This document shows positions 31,219 to 40,488 of a stretch of 64,000 nt of DNA, in pieces (the stretch's first letter is position 1; each line of letters opens with the position of its first letter). This DNA comes from Atopomonas hussainii. Lineage in GTDB: Bacteria; Pseudomonadota; Gammaproteobacteria; Pseudomonadales; Pseudomonadaceae. The translations under genes were made by a program, and so were the position numbers. The stretch lies in NCBI RefSeq assembly GCF_900109735.1, contig NZ_FOAS01000003.1, positions 124,001-188,000 of the forward strand, in the 5' to 3' direction. The notes beneath the pieces are model-generated. The model ran no database searches, had not been told where the DNA came from, and saw only the letters and a program-made list of their open reading frames with translations.

Positions 31219-31896
31219 ATGCCGACTAAATCCTTGATGGGGCTGTTTGCCCGCTCGCCCATTGGCCCAATGCAGGATCACATTGTAAAGGCTCATGAGT
31301 GCGCCAGTCGTTTGCTGCCGTTCTTTGAGGCCGCCTGCGCGGGTGATTGGGAGCAAGCTGCGCACATTCAAAAAGAAATGTCGCAATTGGAACATGAAGC
31401 CGACAAGCTGAAAAAAGATGTGCGTCTGCACCTGCCGAAAAGCTTGTTCCTGCCCGTGCCGCGTTCGGACCTGCTAGAGCTGCTCAGTGTACAGGACAAG
31501 GTCGCCAACCGCGCCAAGGATATTTCTGGCCTGATGCTGGGCCGGCAGATGGCCATTCCCGAGCCGATGCAGCCGCTGATGACCCACTACGTGCAACGCA
31601 CGGTGGATGCCAGCGCGCAAGCCAAGAAAGCCGTTCAAGAGCTGGACGAACTGCTGGAAAGCGGTTTCGCCGGCCGCGAAGCGCAACTGGTCGAGACCCT
31701 GATCGAAGAACTCGGCCAAATTGAAAACGACACGGACAAGTTGCAAGTGGAAGTGCGTCAGCAGCTGTTCCAACTGGAAAAGCAGCTGCCGCCGGTGGAT
31801 GTCATGTTCCTCTACCAGGTGATCGATTGGATCGGTGATGTCGCCGACCGTGCCCAGCGCGTGGGCAACCGCCTGGAACAACTGCTGGCGCGTTAA
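31219..31896 (+). CDS. DUF47/TIGR00153 PhoU-like protein, Pit accessory
   Basis: 225 residues, all-helical and PhoU-like, with segments EADKLKKDVRLHLPKSLFLPV and a matching second half (ENDTDKLQVEVRQQLFQLE). Members of this family are nearly always encoded just before a Pit phosphate transporter and modulate it. Here the Pit gene starts 36 bases later, so the two form an operon. The start is ATG 31219. Confidence 0.9.
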   Translation: MPTKSLMGLFARSPIGPMQDHIVKAHECASRLLPFFEAACAGDWEQAAHIQKEMSQLEHEADKLKKDVRLHLPKSLFLPVPRSDLLELLSVQDKVANRAKDISGLMLGRQMAIPEPMQPLMTHYVQRTVDASAQAKKAVQELDELLESGFAGREAQLVETLIEELGQIENDTDKLQVEVRQQLFQLEKQLPPVDVMFLYQVIDWIGDVADRAQRVGNRLEQLLAR

Positions 31897-31932
31897 CGCC
31901 GGCGGATTGTCTTAACCAACGAGAAATTTCAC

Positions 31933-33192
31933 ATGTCTCTGATTGCTGAATACGGCACAGTGTTGTTGCTGCTGGCCTGTCTGTTTGGATTCTTCATGGC
32001 CTGGGGTGTGGGCGCTAACGATGTTGCCAACGCCATGGGTACCTCCGTCGGCTCGCGCGCACTGACCATCAAACAAGCGATCATCATCGCCATGGTGTTC
32101 GAGTTCTGCGGCGCTTATTTAGCCGGCGGCGAAGTAACCGACACGGTTAAAAGCGGCATCGTCGATGCCTCGGTGATTCCGCCGGACTTACTGGTGCTAG
32201 GCATGATGTCGGCCCTGCTGGCGGCCGGTACTTGGTTGCTGGTGGCCTCGATGAAAGGCTGGCCGGTATCTACCACGCATTCGATTATCGGCGCAGTGAT
32301 TGGCTTTGCTGCGGTGGGCGTATCGATGGACTCGGTGAAGTGGGAAGGCTTAGCGCCGATCGCCGCCAGCTGGGTGGTGTCGCCGGTACTGTCGGGTGCG
32401 GTGGCTTTTGTGCTGTTTCTCACCGTGCAGAAGCTGATCATCAACAGCGATGATCCGTTTAAAAACGCCAAGCGCTACGTGCCGTTCTACATGTTCCTCA
32501 CCGGTTTTGTGGTGAGCATCCTGACCGTGACCAAAGGCCTGAAGCATATTGGCCTGCACCTGAGCACCGTGGAAGGCCTGTTGATTGCTATCTGCGTCGG
32601 CCTATTCGTGATGTTTGTCGGCATGGCGCTGATTAGCCGCATCAAAGTCGATGTGGAAGCGGACAAGCAGTTCCACTTCGCCAGCGTGGAGAAAATCTTC
32701 GCTGTGCTGATGATCTTCACCGCCTGCGCCATGGCCTTTGCCCACGGCTCCAACGACGTAGCGAACGCCGTTGGCCCGCTGGCTGCGATTGTTAGCGCGC
32801 TGGAAACCGGAGCGCAGGCCGCTTCTAAATCAGCCGTACCAGGCTGGGTGCTGCTGCTGGGTGCCGTGGGCATCGTGGTTGGCTTGGCCACTTATGGCTA
32901 CAAAGTCATCGCCACCATCGGTAAAGAAATCACCGAACTGACCCCCAGTCGTGGCTTCACCGCTGAGCTGGCTACCGCCACCACAGTGGTCGGTGCTTCG
33001 GCGTTAGGCTTGCCGGTTTCTACCACCCACACCTTGGTCGGTGCGGTGCTGGGCGTCGGCTTGGCCCGTGGTATTGCGGCGCTGAACTTGGGCGTGGTGG
33101 GGCAGATCTTCCTATCTTGGGTGATCACCCTGCCGGTGGGCGCTTTGCTGTCGGTGGTGTTCTTTACCATCCTGCGGACTTTATTCGCTTAA
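31933..33192 (+). CDS. pit: Low-affinity inorganic phosphate transporter, PiT family
   Basis: 419 residues with about ten to eleven membrane helices. It contains two copies of the PiT signature: GANDVANAMGTSVGS near residue 27, and HGSNDVANAVGPLAA in the second half. The paired motifs STTHSIIGAVIGF and STTHTLVGAVLG are also present. It imports phosphate (as a metal-phosphate complex) with a proton or sodium. It is co-transcribed with the DUF47 protein and ends at a strong terminator. Confidence 0.93.
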   Translation: MSLIAEYGTVLLLLACLFGFFMAWGVGANDVANAMGTSVGSRALTIKQAIIIAMVFEFCGAYLAGGEVTDTVKSGIVDASVIPPDLLVLGMMSALLAAGTWLLVASMKGWPVSTTHSIIGAVIGFAAVGVSMDSVKWEGLAPIAASWVVSPVLSGAVAFVLFLTVQKLIINSDDPFKNAKRYVPFYMFLTGFVVSILTVTKGLKHIGLHLSTVEGLLIAICVGLFVMFVGMALISRIKVDVEADKQFHFASVEKIFAVLMIFTACAMAFAHGSNDVANAVGPLAAIVSALETGAQAASKSAVPGWVLLLGAVGIVVGLATYGYKVIATIGKEITELTPSRGFTAELATATTVVGASALGLPVSTTHTLVGAVLGVGLARGIAALNLGVVGQIFLSWVITLPVGALLSVVFFTILRTLFA

Positions 33193-33212
33193 TCGCACTG
33201 ACAAGTTCTCCC

Positions 33213-33248
33213 AAAAGCCGCCGCGCAGGCTCTGCCCGGCGGCTTTTT
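33213..33248 (+). terminator. Terminator after the phosphate transporter gene
   Basis: The stem AAAAGCCGCCG / CGGCGGCTTTT with a 12-14-base loop is followed by TTTTTT, about 20 bases after the stop. Confidence 0.88.
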
Positions 33249-33315
33249 TCTGCCTGTCGATTTGGGCTAAGCGCACAAGCGCCCTATGATGAAGGCTCAA
33301 CGACGGAGAGCCGCG

Positions 33316-34494
33316 ATGCCTTTGCCCAGCCTAAAACAGCAATTTAGTCAGCTGATTGCCTTACCTTCGGTGAGCTGCACTCAGCCAGAGTGGGACCAAA
33401 GCAACCTGCCCGTCGTCGAGCAGCTGGCGCAATGGTTTGGCGAGTTTGGCTTTGCTTGCGAACTGCAAGAGATTGAGCCCGGCAAATTCAACCTGCTCGC
33501 CACCTTAGGCCAAGGCCCCGGCGGGCTGATTCTCGCCGGGCATACCGACACCGTACCGTTTGATAGCGGCCGCTGGAGCCTCGACCCGCTCAAGCTGCTG
33601 GAGCGCGACGACCGCTGGTACGGCCTCGGCGTGTGCGACATGAAGGGCTTTTTCCCGCTGATTATTGAAGCACTCAAAGAGCTGCCGCTGGATAAGCTGC
33701 AACAGCCCTTGATGATTCTCGCCACCTGCGACGAAGAAAGCTCCATGTCTGGCGCCCGCGCGCTGGCCAAGCTGGGCCGTCCGCTGCCGCGCAAGGCGGT
33801 GATTGGCGAACCCACTGGCCTGCGCCCCGTGCGTTTGCACAAAGGCATCTTGATGGAGCAGATCAACATCACCGGGCAGAGCGGGCACTCCTCCGACCCT
33901 AGCCTCGGCCACAGCGCCATGGAGGCCATGCATGCGGTGATTGGCCGCCTGCTCGACTTGCGCGGCCAGTGGCAAAAACGTTGGCAGAACCCGCTGTTTG
34001 GCGTGCCGGTGCCAACGCTAAACCTCGGCTGCATACACGGTGGCGATAACCCCAACCGTATCTGCGCCCAGTGCGCGCTGGAATTTGACCTGCGCCCACT
34101 ACCGGGCATGGCCAGCGACGAGTTACGCGCACAAATCCGCGCGCAGCTCACCGACGTTGCCGCCGAACACCAAGTGCAGATCGACTACGGCCCGCTGTTC
34201 CCCGGCGTGCCGGCGTTTGAAGAACTGGCCGATAGCCCACTGGTGCAACTGGCCGAACGCCTCACCGGGCATTCGGCAGAATCCGCCGCGTTTGCCACCG
34301 AAGCGCCGTATTTAAAAGCCCTCGGCTGCCAAACCATTGTTTTAGGTCCGGGGGATATTGCCTGTGCGCACCAACCCGACGAATATCTCGACCTTGCGCG
34401 CATTGAGCCCACCGTCCAGCTGCTTCGCGGCTTAATCGACGAGTGCTGCCTGCGCCCAGCCGAACCCCAGCCTCAAGGAAGCGCTGATGCTTGA
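33316..34494 (+). CDS. argE: Acetylornithine deacetylase
   Basis: 392 residues, M20 metallopeptidase family. It removes the acetyl group from N-acetylornithine in arginine synthesis. Metal-site motifs are LAGHTDTVPFD (His and Asp), a GLGVCDMKGFF segment, ATCDEESS with the catalytic Glu, and GEPTGLRP. The dimerisation domain (about 175-290) has HKGILMEQINITGQSGHSS. ATG 33316 has an ACGGAG site. The last 8 bases overlap argA, so the two arginine genes are coupled. Confidence 0.93.
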   Translation: MPLPSLKQQFSQLIALPSVSCTQPEWDQSNLPVVEQLAQWFGEFGFACELQEIEPGKFNLLATLGQGPGGLILAGHTDTVPFDSGRWSLDPLKLLERDDRWYGLGVCDMKGFFPLIIEALKELPLDKLQQPLMILATCDEESSMSGARALAKLGRPLPRKAVIGEPTGLRPVRLHKGILMEQINITGQSGHSSDPSLGHSAMEAMHAVIGRLLDLRGQWQKRWQNPLFGVPVPTLNLGCIHGGDNPNRICAQCALEFDLRPLPGMASDELRAQIRAQLTDVAAEHQVQIDYGPLFPGVPAFEELADSPLVQLAERLTGHSAESAAFATEAPYLKALGCQTIVLGPGDIACAHQPDEYLDLARIEPTVQLLRGLIDECCLRPAEPQPQGSADA

Positions 34495-35785
34495 TTACGT
34501 AAACTGGCTGCGGCATGCCTCGCCGTACATTAACCAGCACCGCGACTGCACCTTTGTGGTCATGCTGCCGGGCGAAGGCGTGGCGCACCCCAACTTTGGC
34601 AATATCGTTCACGACTTGGTGCTGCTGCACAGCCTTGGCGTGCGCTTGGTGCTGGTGCACGGCTCGCGGCCGCAAATTGAGGCGCGCTTGGCCGAGCGCG
34701 GCCTGTCGCCGCGTTACCACAACAACTTACGGGTCACCGACGGCGCGGCGCTGGAATGCGTGATGGATGCCGTGGGCCGTCTGCGCGTGGAAATCGAAGC
34801 ACGCTTATCGATGGATATGGCCGCCTCGCCGATGCAAGGCGCGCGCTTACGCGTGGCAGGCGGCAACTTAGTCACCGCCCGGCCGCTGGGCGTACACGAT
34901 GGCATCGACTACCACCACACCGGCGAAGTGCGGCGTATCGACCGCAAAGGCATTCAACGCCTGCTGGATGAGCGCAGCATTGTGCTGCTCTCGCCGCTGG
35001 GTTATTCGCCCACCGGCGAGATCTTCAACCTCGCCTGCGAAGACGTGGCCATGAGCGCCGCCATTGCCCTCGCAGCCGACAAGCTGGTGCTCTACGGCGA
35101 AGAAGCCGGTCTGCTGGATGACAACGAGCAACTGGTGCGTGAACTGCGCCCCTACCAAGCCCGCGCGCATTTGCAGCGCTTAGGCGCCTGCTATCAGGCC
35201 GAGCTGCTCGACGCGGCGGCGCAGGCGGCTGAGGGCGGTGTGCGGCGCAGTCATATTGTCAGCTTCCAAAACAACGGCGCGCTGCTCACCGAGCTGTTCA
35301 CCCGCGACGGCGGCGGCACTATGGTGGCGCAAGAGCAATTCGAGCGCTTGCGCGAAGCCACCATCGACGACGTGGGCGGCTTGCTGGAGCTAATCCGTCC
35401 GCTGGAAGAACAAGGCATTCTGGTGCGCCGCTCACGCGAGGTGCTGGAAACCGAAATCGAGCAGTTCAGCATTGTCGAGCGCGACGGGCTAATCATCGCC
35501 TGCGCGGCACTCTACCCGCTGCCGGACTCGCAAGCTGGTGAACTGGCCTGCTTGGCGGTCAACCCGCAATACCGCCAAGGCGGGCGCGGTGACGAGCTAC
35601 TGGCGCGTATCGAACAGCGCGCTAAGACGCTTGGTCTGAATCAGCTGTTCGTGCTCACCACGCGCACCGCGCACTGGTTTCAAGAGCGCGGCTTTGTCAC
35701 CTGCGGGGTGGAAAGCCTGCCCAGCTCACGCGCCTCGCTGTATAACTTTCAACGCAACTCCAAGGTTTTCGTGAAGAGCCTCTGA
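34487..35785 (+). CDS. argA: N-acetylglutamate synthase
   Basis: 432 residues, the classical two-domain ArgA. An amino-acid-kinase-like domain (1-285, LVLVHGSRPQIEARL), which binds the arginine feedback inhibitor, is followed by a GNAT acetyltransferase domain (about 290-432, acetyl-CoA loop QYRQGGRGDELL). It makes N-acetylglutamate from glutamate and acetyl-CoA, the first step of arginine synthesis. It overlaps argE by 8 bases. Its transcription terminator is embedded in the end of the convergent channel gene. Confidence 0.96.
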   Translation: MLDYVNWLRHASPYINQHRDCTFVVMLPGEGVAHPNFGNIVHDLVLLHSLGVRLVLVHGSRPQIEARLAERGLSPRYHNNLRVTDGAALECVMDAVGRLRVEIEARLSMDMAASPMQGARLRVAGGNLVTARPLGVHDGIDYHHTGEVRRIDRKGIQRLLDERSIVLLSPLGYSPTGEIFNLACEDVAMSAAIALAADKLVLYGEEAGLLDDNEQLVRELRPYQARAHLQRLGACYQAELLDAAAQAAEGGVRRSHIVSFQNNGALLTELFTRDGGGTMVAQEQFERLREATIDDVGGLLELIRPLEEQGILVRRSREVLETEIEQFSIVERDGLIIACAALYPLPDSQAGELACLAVNPQYRQGGRGDELLARIEQRAKTLGLNQLFVLTTRTAHWFQERGFVTCGVESLPSSRASLYNFQRNSKVFVKSL

Positions 35786-35796
35786 GTCGCCCAGCG

Positions 35797-36711
35797 CTAT
35801 AGGTGCCCGCCGCAGTGCGGGCATTTTTTATTCTGCTGGGCGCGCTCAAGCAATGCGGCGGCGTCTTCATCGGGAATGCCCAGTTCTTCGGCGCTGTCAT
35901 CCAGCGCATCGCGTTCGTCGTCGCTCAAGTGGCCGTCGGCCAGCGCGACCTGCACTTGCTCGCTAAAACGCTCGCGGCGTAGCTCCAGCTCGCGGGAAAA
36001 ACCCGAGGCCAAAATGCCCGCCGGCAAAGCAGCCATGCCCACGCCGGCCAGAGTGATGAGCATGCCAAAGGCTTTGCCCAGTGCGGTCATCGGCACCACA
36101 TCGCCATAACCGACGGTGGTGAGCGTTACCGTAGCCCACCACATGGCCGCAGGAATCGAGCCGAAGTGCTCCGGTTGAATATGCCGCTCCACCGCGTACA
36201 TGCCGCTAGCGGCAAAGATAATGATGATCAGCATGACAAACAGCGCCGAGGCAAAGCTGGACGCCTCTTTGCGCATCACAGTGCCCAGCAGCTCTAACGA
36301 TGCCGAATAGCGCGCCAGCTTAAACACGCGCAGCAAACGCAGCACGCGCAAGATGCGCGTATCGACGTTGATAAACAGGGCTAAATAGAACGGCGCAATG
36401 GCGATCAAATCGACCAAGGCCATCGGGCTTAACAGGTACGCCACACGCGGCGAGCGGGCCTCAGCAAAGGCCGGGTGCTCCGGCGCGCTGTACAAGCGCA
36501 GTAAATACTCCAGCGAGAACAGCGCCACCGAGATGCGCTCGAACAGCACAAACTGTTCGGCATATTGCGCCTCGATACGCGCTACGGACTCTAAAATCAC
36601 CGCCGCCACGTTGGCCAAAATCAGCAAGGCAATCGCCAGCTGCAGCAGGCGCGGCAGCCAGCGCTGGTTGTCTTCTAAGTAGAGGTAGACCTGCTGTCGC
36701 AGCGGGGTCAT
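35797..36711 (-). CDS. Voltage-gated-type potassium ion channel with C-terminal half zinc ribbon
   Basis: 304 residues. Six membrane helices lie in the first ~220 residues. The S4-like segment TRILRVLRLLRVFKLARY has regularly spaced arginines, and the pore loop TLTTVGYGDVVP is a potassium selectivity filter. An acidic cytoplasmic tail follows (LADGHLSDDERDALDDSAEEL), ending with CPHCGGHL, half of a zinc ribbon; tetramer partners might share metal. ATG 36711 has a GGGAG site. Its stop is 11 bases from that of argA. Confidence 0.9.
   Translation of the reverse strand: MTPLRQQVYLYLEDNQRWLPRLLQLAIALLILANVAAVILESVARIEAQYAEQFVLFERISVALFSLEYLLRLYSAPEHPAFAEARSPRVAYLLSPMALVDLIAIAPFYLALFINVDTRILRVLRLLRVFKLARYSASLELLGTVMRKEASSFASALFVMLIIIIFAASGMYAVERHIQPEHFGSIPAAMWWATVTLTTVGYGDVVPMTALGKAFGMLITLAGVGMAALPAGILASGFSRELELRRERFSEQVQVALADGHLSDDERDALDDSAEELGIPDEDAAALLERAQQNKKCPHCGGHL
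35804..35829 (+). terminator. argA terminator nested in the end of the convergent channel gene
   Basis: The stem TGCCCGC / GCGGGCA followed by TTTTTT lies 18 bases after the argA stop. The same bases, read on the other strand, encode the CPHCGGH tail of the ion channel. Confidence 0.82.
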
Positions 36712-36793
36712 GGCGGCTCCCTGTTGTCATTATGGGTGGGAGCGATCGTCGATCGCGCGGCACAGTATACCGGCTGCGCCGCGCTGATCCGGT

Positions 36794-37447
36794 TTAACGC
36801 AAGCTAATCACCTGCCAGCCCGCCTGCTCGGCCTGTGCACGCAGGGTGTCATCCGGGTCGACCGCCACCGGCGTGCTCACTTGCTGAAGCAGCGGCAAGT
36901 CGTTGTGCGAGTCGCTGTAAAAATAGCTGCCCTCAAGGCTGTGGCCGGTGTCTTTTAGCCAACGCGCCAGACGCTCGACCTTGCCTTCACGAAAGCACGG
37001 CACATCGGTGGTGCGGCCGGTGTAGCGGCCATCGGCTTGCTCGCACTCGGTGGCCAGCAGGTGTTCAACGCCTAAGCGGCGCGCAATCGGGCCGGTCACA
37101 AAGCGGTTGGTGGCGGTGATGATCAGCACTGTGTCGCCGGCAGCGCGGTGCTTGGTCAGTAAGGCCTCGCCGGCGGGCAGAATGATCGGCTCGATACACT
37201 CGGCCATAAACTGCGCGTGCCAGGCATCCAACTGCTCTTGCGGGTGCTCGCCCAGCACGGCCAGGCAAAAATTCAGGTACTCACGAATATCCAGCTTGCC
37301 GCTTAAATAGTCTTGGTAGAACTCGTCGTTCCGCGCCTTGTAAGCGTCGCCATCGACAATGCCGTGCCGACACAGAAAATCGCCCCAAGCATGATCACTG
37401 TCACCAGCCAGCAAGGTGTTATCCAGATCAAACAGGGCCAAGGCCAT
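36794..37447 (-). CDS. HAD-family phosphatase (HAD-IB, SerB-like)
   Basis: 217 residues starting [19 protein letters not shown], which contains HAD motif I DxDxT. Motif II is probably in VLIITATN, and motif III/IV is a late Lys and [12 protein letters not shown] (GDSxxD-like). This is the HAD-IB subgroup (phosphoserine phosphatase/CicA-like), found next to rppH-ptsP in pseudomonads. It dephosphorylates a small molecule, and the substrate is unassigned. ATG 37447 is used because the longer frame (to 37639) adds non-conserved sequence. It is divergent from rppH. Confidence 0.88.
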   Translation of the reverse strand: MALALFDLDNTLLAGDSDHAWGDFLCRHGIVDGDAYKARNDEFYQDYLSGKLDIREYLNFCLAVLGEHPQEQLDAWHAQFMAECIEPIILPAGEALLTKHRAAGDTVLIITATNRFVTGPIARRLGVEHLLATECEQADGRYTGRTTDVPCFREGKVERLARWLKDTGHSLEGSYFYSDSHNDLPLLQQVSTPVAVDPDDTLRAQAEQAGWQVISLR

Positions 37448-37589
37448 GACGCTCTCCATCAAGGTAAAAAAAGGCCGACCAGCATACCTGCCTAAGCATG
37501 ACCTGCCTATGACAGCCGAGGCTGGCGCGTTGCCGCTACTTGCGCCTTTGTGGAAGAATGCAAGACATTGAAAGATTAGGGGTTGTACC

Positions 37590-38069
37590 GTGATCGATAA
37601 TGATGGTTTTCGCCCCAATGTCGGCATCATACTGGCCAACGACCTCGGTCAGGTGTTGTGGGCCAAACGCATCAATCAAGATGCTTGGCAGTTTCCGCAA
37701 GGCGGCATTCAAGGGCGCGAGTCGCCAGAAGAGGCGCTGTACCGCGAGTTGCAAGAAGAGGTAGGGCTGGCTGAGACGGATGTCAAAATCCTCGCCTGCA
37801 CCAAAGGCTGGCTGCGTTATCGCCTGCCACAACGCTTGGTGCGTACGCACAGTAAGCCGTTGTGCATTGGGCAAAAGCAAAAGTGGTTTTTACTGCGCTT
37901 AACCAGTGACGAGCGCAATGTGCGTGTCGATTTAAACCATAAACCCGAATTTGATGGCTGGCGTTGGGTCAGCTACTGGTATCCACTCAATCAGGTGGTG
38001 TCGTTTAAGCGCGAGGTGTACCGCAAAGCCATGCGCGAACTGGCCCCCAGGCTCACAGTTAGGGAGTAG
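37590..38069 (+). CDS. rppH: RNA pyrophosphohydrolase RppH
   Basis: 159 residues, a Nudix hydrolase with the full Nudix box [20 protein letters not shown] followed by VGL. It removes pyrophosphate from the 5' end of mRNAs, triggering RNase E decay. The start is GTG 37590, matching the conserved [15 protein letters not shown]. It is followed 17 bases later by ptsP, a conserved pairing. Confidence 0.96.
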   Translation: MIDNDGFRPNVGIILANDLGQVLWAKRINQDAWQFPQGGIQGRESPEEALYRELQEEVGLAETDVKILACTKGWLRYRLPQRLVRTHSKPLCIGQKQKWFLLRLTSDERNVRVDLNHKPEFDGWRWVSYWYPLNQVVSFKREVYRKAMRELAPRLTVRE

Positions 38070-38086
38070 CGCGCTTGGCCATCGAT

Positions 38087-40366
38087 ATGCTCAAGACCCT
38101 GCGGCAAATCGCCCAGGAAGTCGGCACCGCGAAAGATCTGAAAGCGGCATTGAGCGTTATCGTGCAGCGCGTGCGCGAGGTGATGGGCACCCAAGTGTGC
38201 TCGGTTTACCTGTTCGACCCCGACGAGCAGCGCTACGTGCTGATGGCCACCGAAGGCCTCAACAAGCGCGCGGTGGGCAAGGTATCGCTGGCGCGCAATG
38301 AAGGCTTGGTGGGCTTAGTCGGCCGCCGCGAAGAGCCGCTTAACCTCGAAGACGCCCCCGCGCACAAAGACTTTCGTTACTTCCCGGAAACCGGCGAAGA
38401 AAAGTATTACTCCTTCCTCGGTGTGCCGATCATCCATCACCGTCGGGTGATGGGCGTGCTGGTGGTGCAGCAGCGCGAGCGTCGTCAGTTCGATGAAGGC
38501 GAAGAGGCCTTCTTGGTCACCATGAGCGCGCAGCTCTCCGGCGTGATTGCCCACGCGGAAGCCACGGGCTCAATTCGTGGCCTCGGGCGCAAAGCCAAGC
38601 CCGTGCAAGATGCCAAGTTCTTGGGGGTGCCCGGCGCCCCGGGTGTGGCGATCGGTACGGCGGTGGTGATGCTGCCACCAGCCGACTTAGACGCCGTGCC
38701 CGACCGCGAGGCCGATGATGTCGGCAGCGAACTCGCTGCCTTCCAAGAAGCCCTTGAGGCCGCACGCAAAGAAGTGCGCAAAATCGCCGGGCGCCTAGAA
38801 CGCACCCTGCGCCCCGAAGAGCGCGCACTATTTGATGTGTACCTGATGATTCTCGACGACCCGACTATCTCCGGAGAAATCGAAGACATCATCCGCACCG
38901 GCCAATGGGCGCAAGGCGCCGTGCGCCAAGTGGTCAAGCAGCACATCAAGCGCTTCGACGCTATGGACGACGCCTACCTGCGCGAGCGCGCCACCGACAT
39001 TCGCGACCTAGGCCGACGTGTGCTCGGGCACCTGCAGCAAGCGCACAAAAGCAAAGTAGAAATCCCTGAGCAGGCCATTTTGGTCAGCGAAGAAATCACC
39101 CCCGCGATGCTCGGCGAAATCACCCCCGACAAACTGGTCGGCTTGGTGTCGGTGAAAGGCTCGGGTAACTCGCACGTAGCCATTCTTGCCCGCGCCATGG
39201 GCATTCCCACCGTGATGGGCGCCACTGAGCTGCCTTACAGCCGCCTCGATGGCCTGACGCTGGTAGTCGACGGCTACCACGGCGAAGTGTTCAGCAACCC
39301 GTCTGACGAAGTGCAGCGCCAATACCGCGCGGTGATTGAAGACGAGCGCGAACTGGTCAAAGGCTTAGAAGCGCTGCGCGATCAGCCCTGCGAAACCACC
39401 GACGGCCGCCGCATGCCGCTGTGGGTGAACACCGGTTTGCTCGCCGATGTGCATCGCTCGCTCAATCATGGTGCCGAAGGCGTGGGCCTGTATCGCTCGG
39501 AAGTGCCGTTTATGGTGATGGAGCGCTTCCCCAGCGAGAAAGAACAGCAAGCCACTTACCGCGAGCAGCTGCAGGCATTCCACCCGCAGCCTGTGACCAT
39601 GCGTACGCTGGATGTCGGCGGCGATAAACCGCTGTCGTACTTCCCGATCAAAGAAGAAAACCCCTTCTTGGGTTGGCGCGGCATCCGCGTGACCCTCGAC
39701 CACCCGGACATCTTCCTCGTGCAAGTGCGCGCCATGCTCAAGGCCGGTGCTGGGCTGGGCAACCTGCGCATTCTGCTGCCGATGATCAGCGGCCTGCATG
39801 AGCTAGAAGAAGCCAGCCACCTGATTCACCGCGCCTGGGGCGAAGTGCGCGATGAGGGCGTAGACGTCGCTATGCCGCCGATTGGCGTGATGGTCGAAGT
39901 GCCCGCCGCCGTTTACCAAGCGCGCGAACTAGCCCGGCATGCCGATTTTCTTTCGATTGGCTCCAACGACCTGACCCAGTATTTGCTCGCCGTTGATCGC
40001 AACAACCCGCGCGTGGCCGAGCTGTACGACTACTACCACCCCGCCTTGCTGCAAGCGCTGCATAAAGTGGTGCAAGACGCCCATGCCGAAGGCAAGCCGG
40101 TGAGCATCTGTGGCGAAATGGCCGGCGACCCCGCCGCTGCCGTGCTGTTGATGGCCATGGGCTTCGACAGCCTGTCGATGAACGCCAACAACCTGCCACG
40201 GGTGAAATGGCTACTGCGTCAAGTCAGTCAACAGCAAGCGCAAGAGTTGCTTACCCAAGTGCAGAGCATGGACAACCCGCAAGTGATTCGCAGCGTGGTT
40301 GACTTGTACCTGCGCAACTTAGGCCTAGGCCGGGTGATTAACCCTGCGTCGGAAGTGACGGCGTAA
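38087..40366 (+). CDS. ptsP: Nitrogen phosphotransferase system enzyme I (EI-Ntr)
   Basis: 759 residues. The order is an N-terminal GAF domain (about 15-155, senses glutamine/2-oxoglutarate), a PEP-utiliser N-domain, the phospho-histidine domain with GSGNSHVAILARAMGIP, and a TIM-barrel PEP-binding domain with LYRSEVPF, LDVGGDKPLSYF and the active-site Cys in SICGEMAGDP. It passes phosphate from PEP to NPr and then EIIA-Ntr. ATG 38087 gives the family N-terminus MLKTLRQ. A TTG at 38075 with a well-placed AGGGAG eight bases upstream is a serious alternative, adding four residues. Confidence 0.95.
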   Translation: MLKTLRQIAQEVGTAKDLKAALSVIVQRVREVMGTQVCSVYLFDPDEQRYVLMATEGLNKRAVGKVSLARNEGLVGLVGRREEPLNLEDAPAHKDFRYFPETGEEKYYSFLGVPIIHHRRVMGVLVVQQRERRQFDEGEEAFLVTMSAQLSGVIAHAEATGSIRGLGRKAKPVQDAKFLGVPGAPGVAIGTAVVMLPPADLDAVPDREADDVGSELAAFQEALEAARKEVRKIAGRLERTLRPEERALFDVYLMILDDPTISGEIEDIIRTGQWAQGAVRQVVKQHIKRFDAMDDAYLRERATDIRDLGRRVLGHLQQAHKSKVEIPEQAILVSEEITPAMLGEITPDKLVGLVSVKGSGNSHVAILARAMGIPTVMGATELPYSRLDGLTLVVDGYHGEVFSNPSDEVQRQYRAVIEDERELVKGLEALRDQPCETTDGRRMPLWVNTGLLADVHRSLNHGAEGVGLYRSEVPFMVMERFPSEKEQQATYREQLQAFHPQPVTMRTLDVGGDKPLSYFPIKEENPFLGWRGIRVTLDHPDIFLVQVRAMLKAGAGLGNLRILLPMISGLHELEEASHLIHRAWGEVRDEGVDVAMPPIGVMVEVPAAVYQARELARHADFLSIGSNDLTQYLLAVDRNNPRVAELYDYYHPALLQALHKVVQDAHAEGKPVSICGEMAGDPAAAVLLMAMGFDSLSMNANNLPRVKWLLRQVSQQQAQELLTQVQSMDNPQVIRSVVDLYLRNLGLGRVINPASEVTA

Positions 40367-40488
40367 GGGCAAGACATCACCTGACTGGTCGCTATTGCTG
40401 CTCGCCTGGGCAAACAACGCTCAAAAAACAAACTTTCATTGATAGTTAAGCCTTTAAAGTACCCATCGTTTAGATTGCGCTGAAAGTT

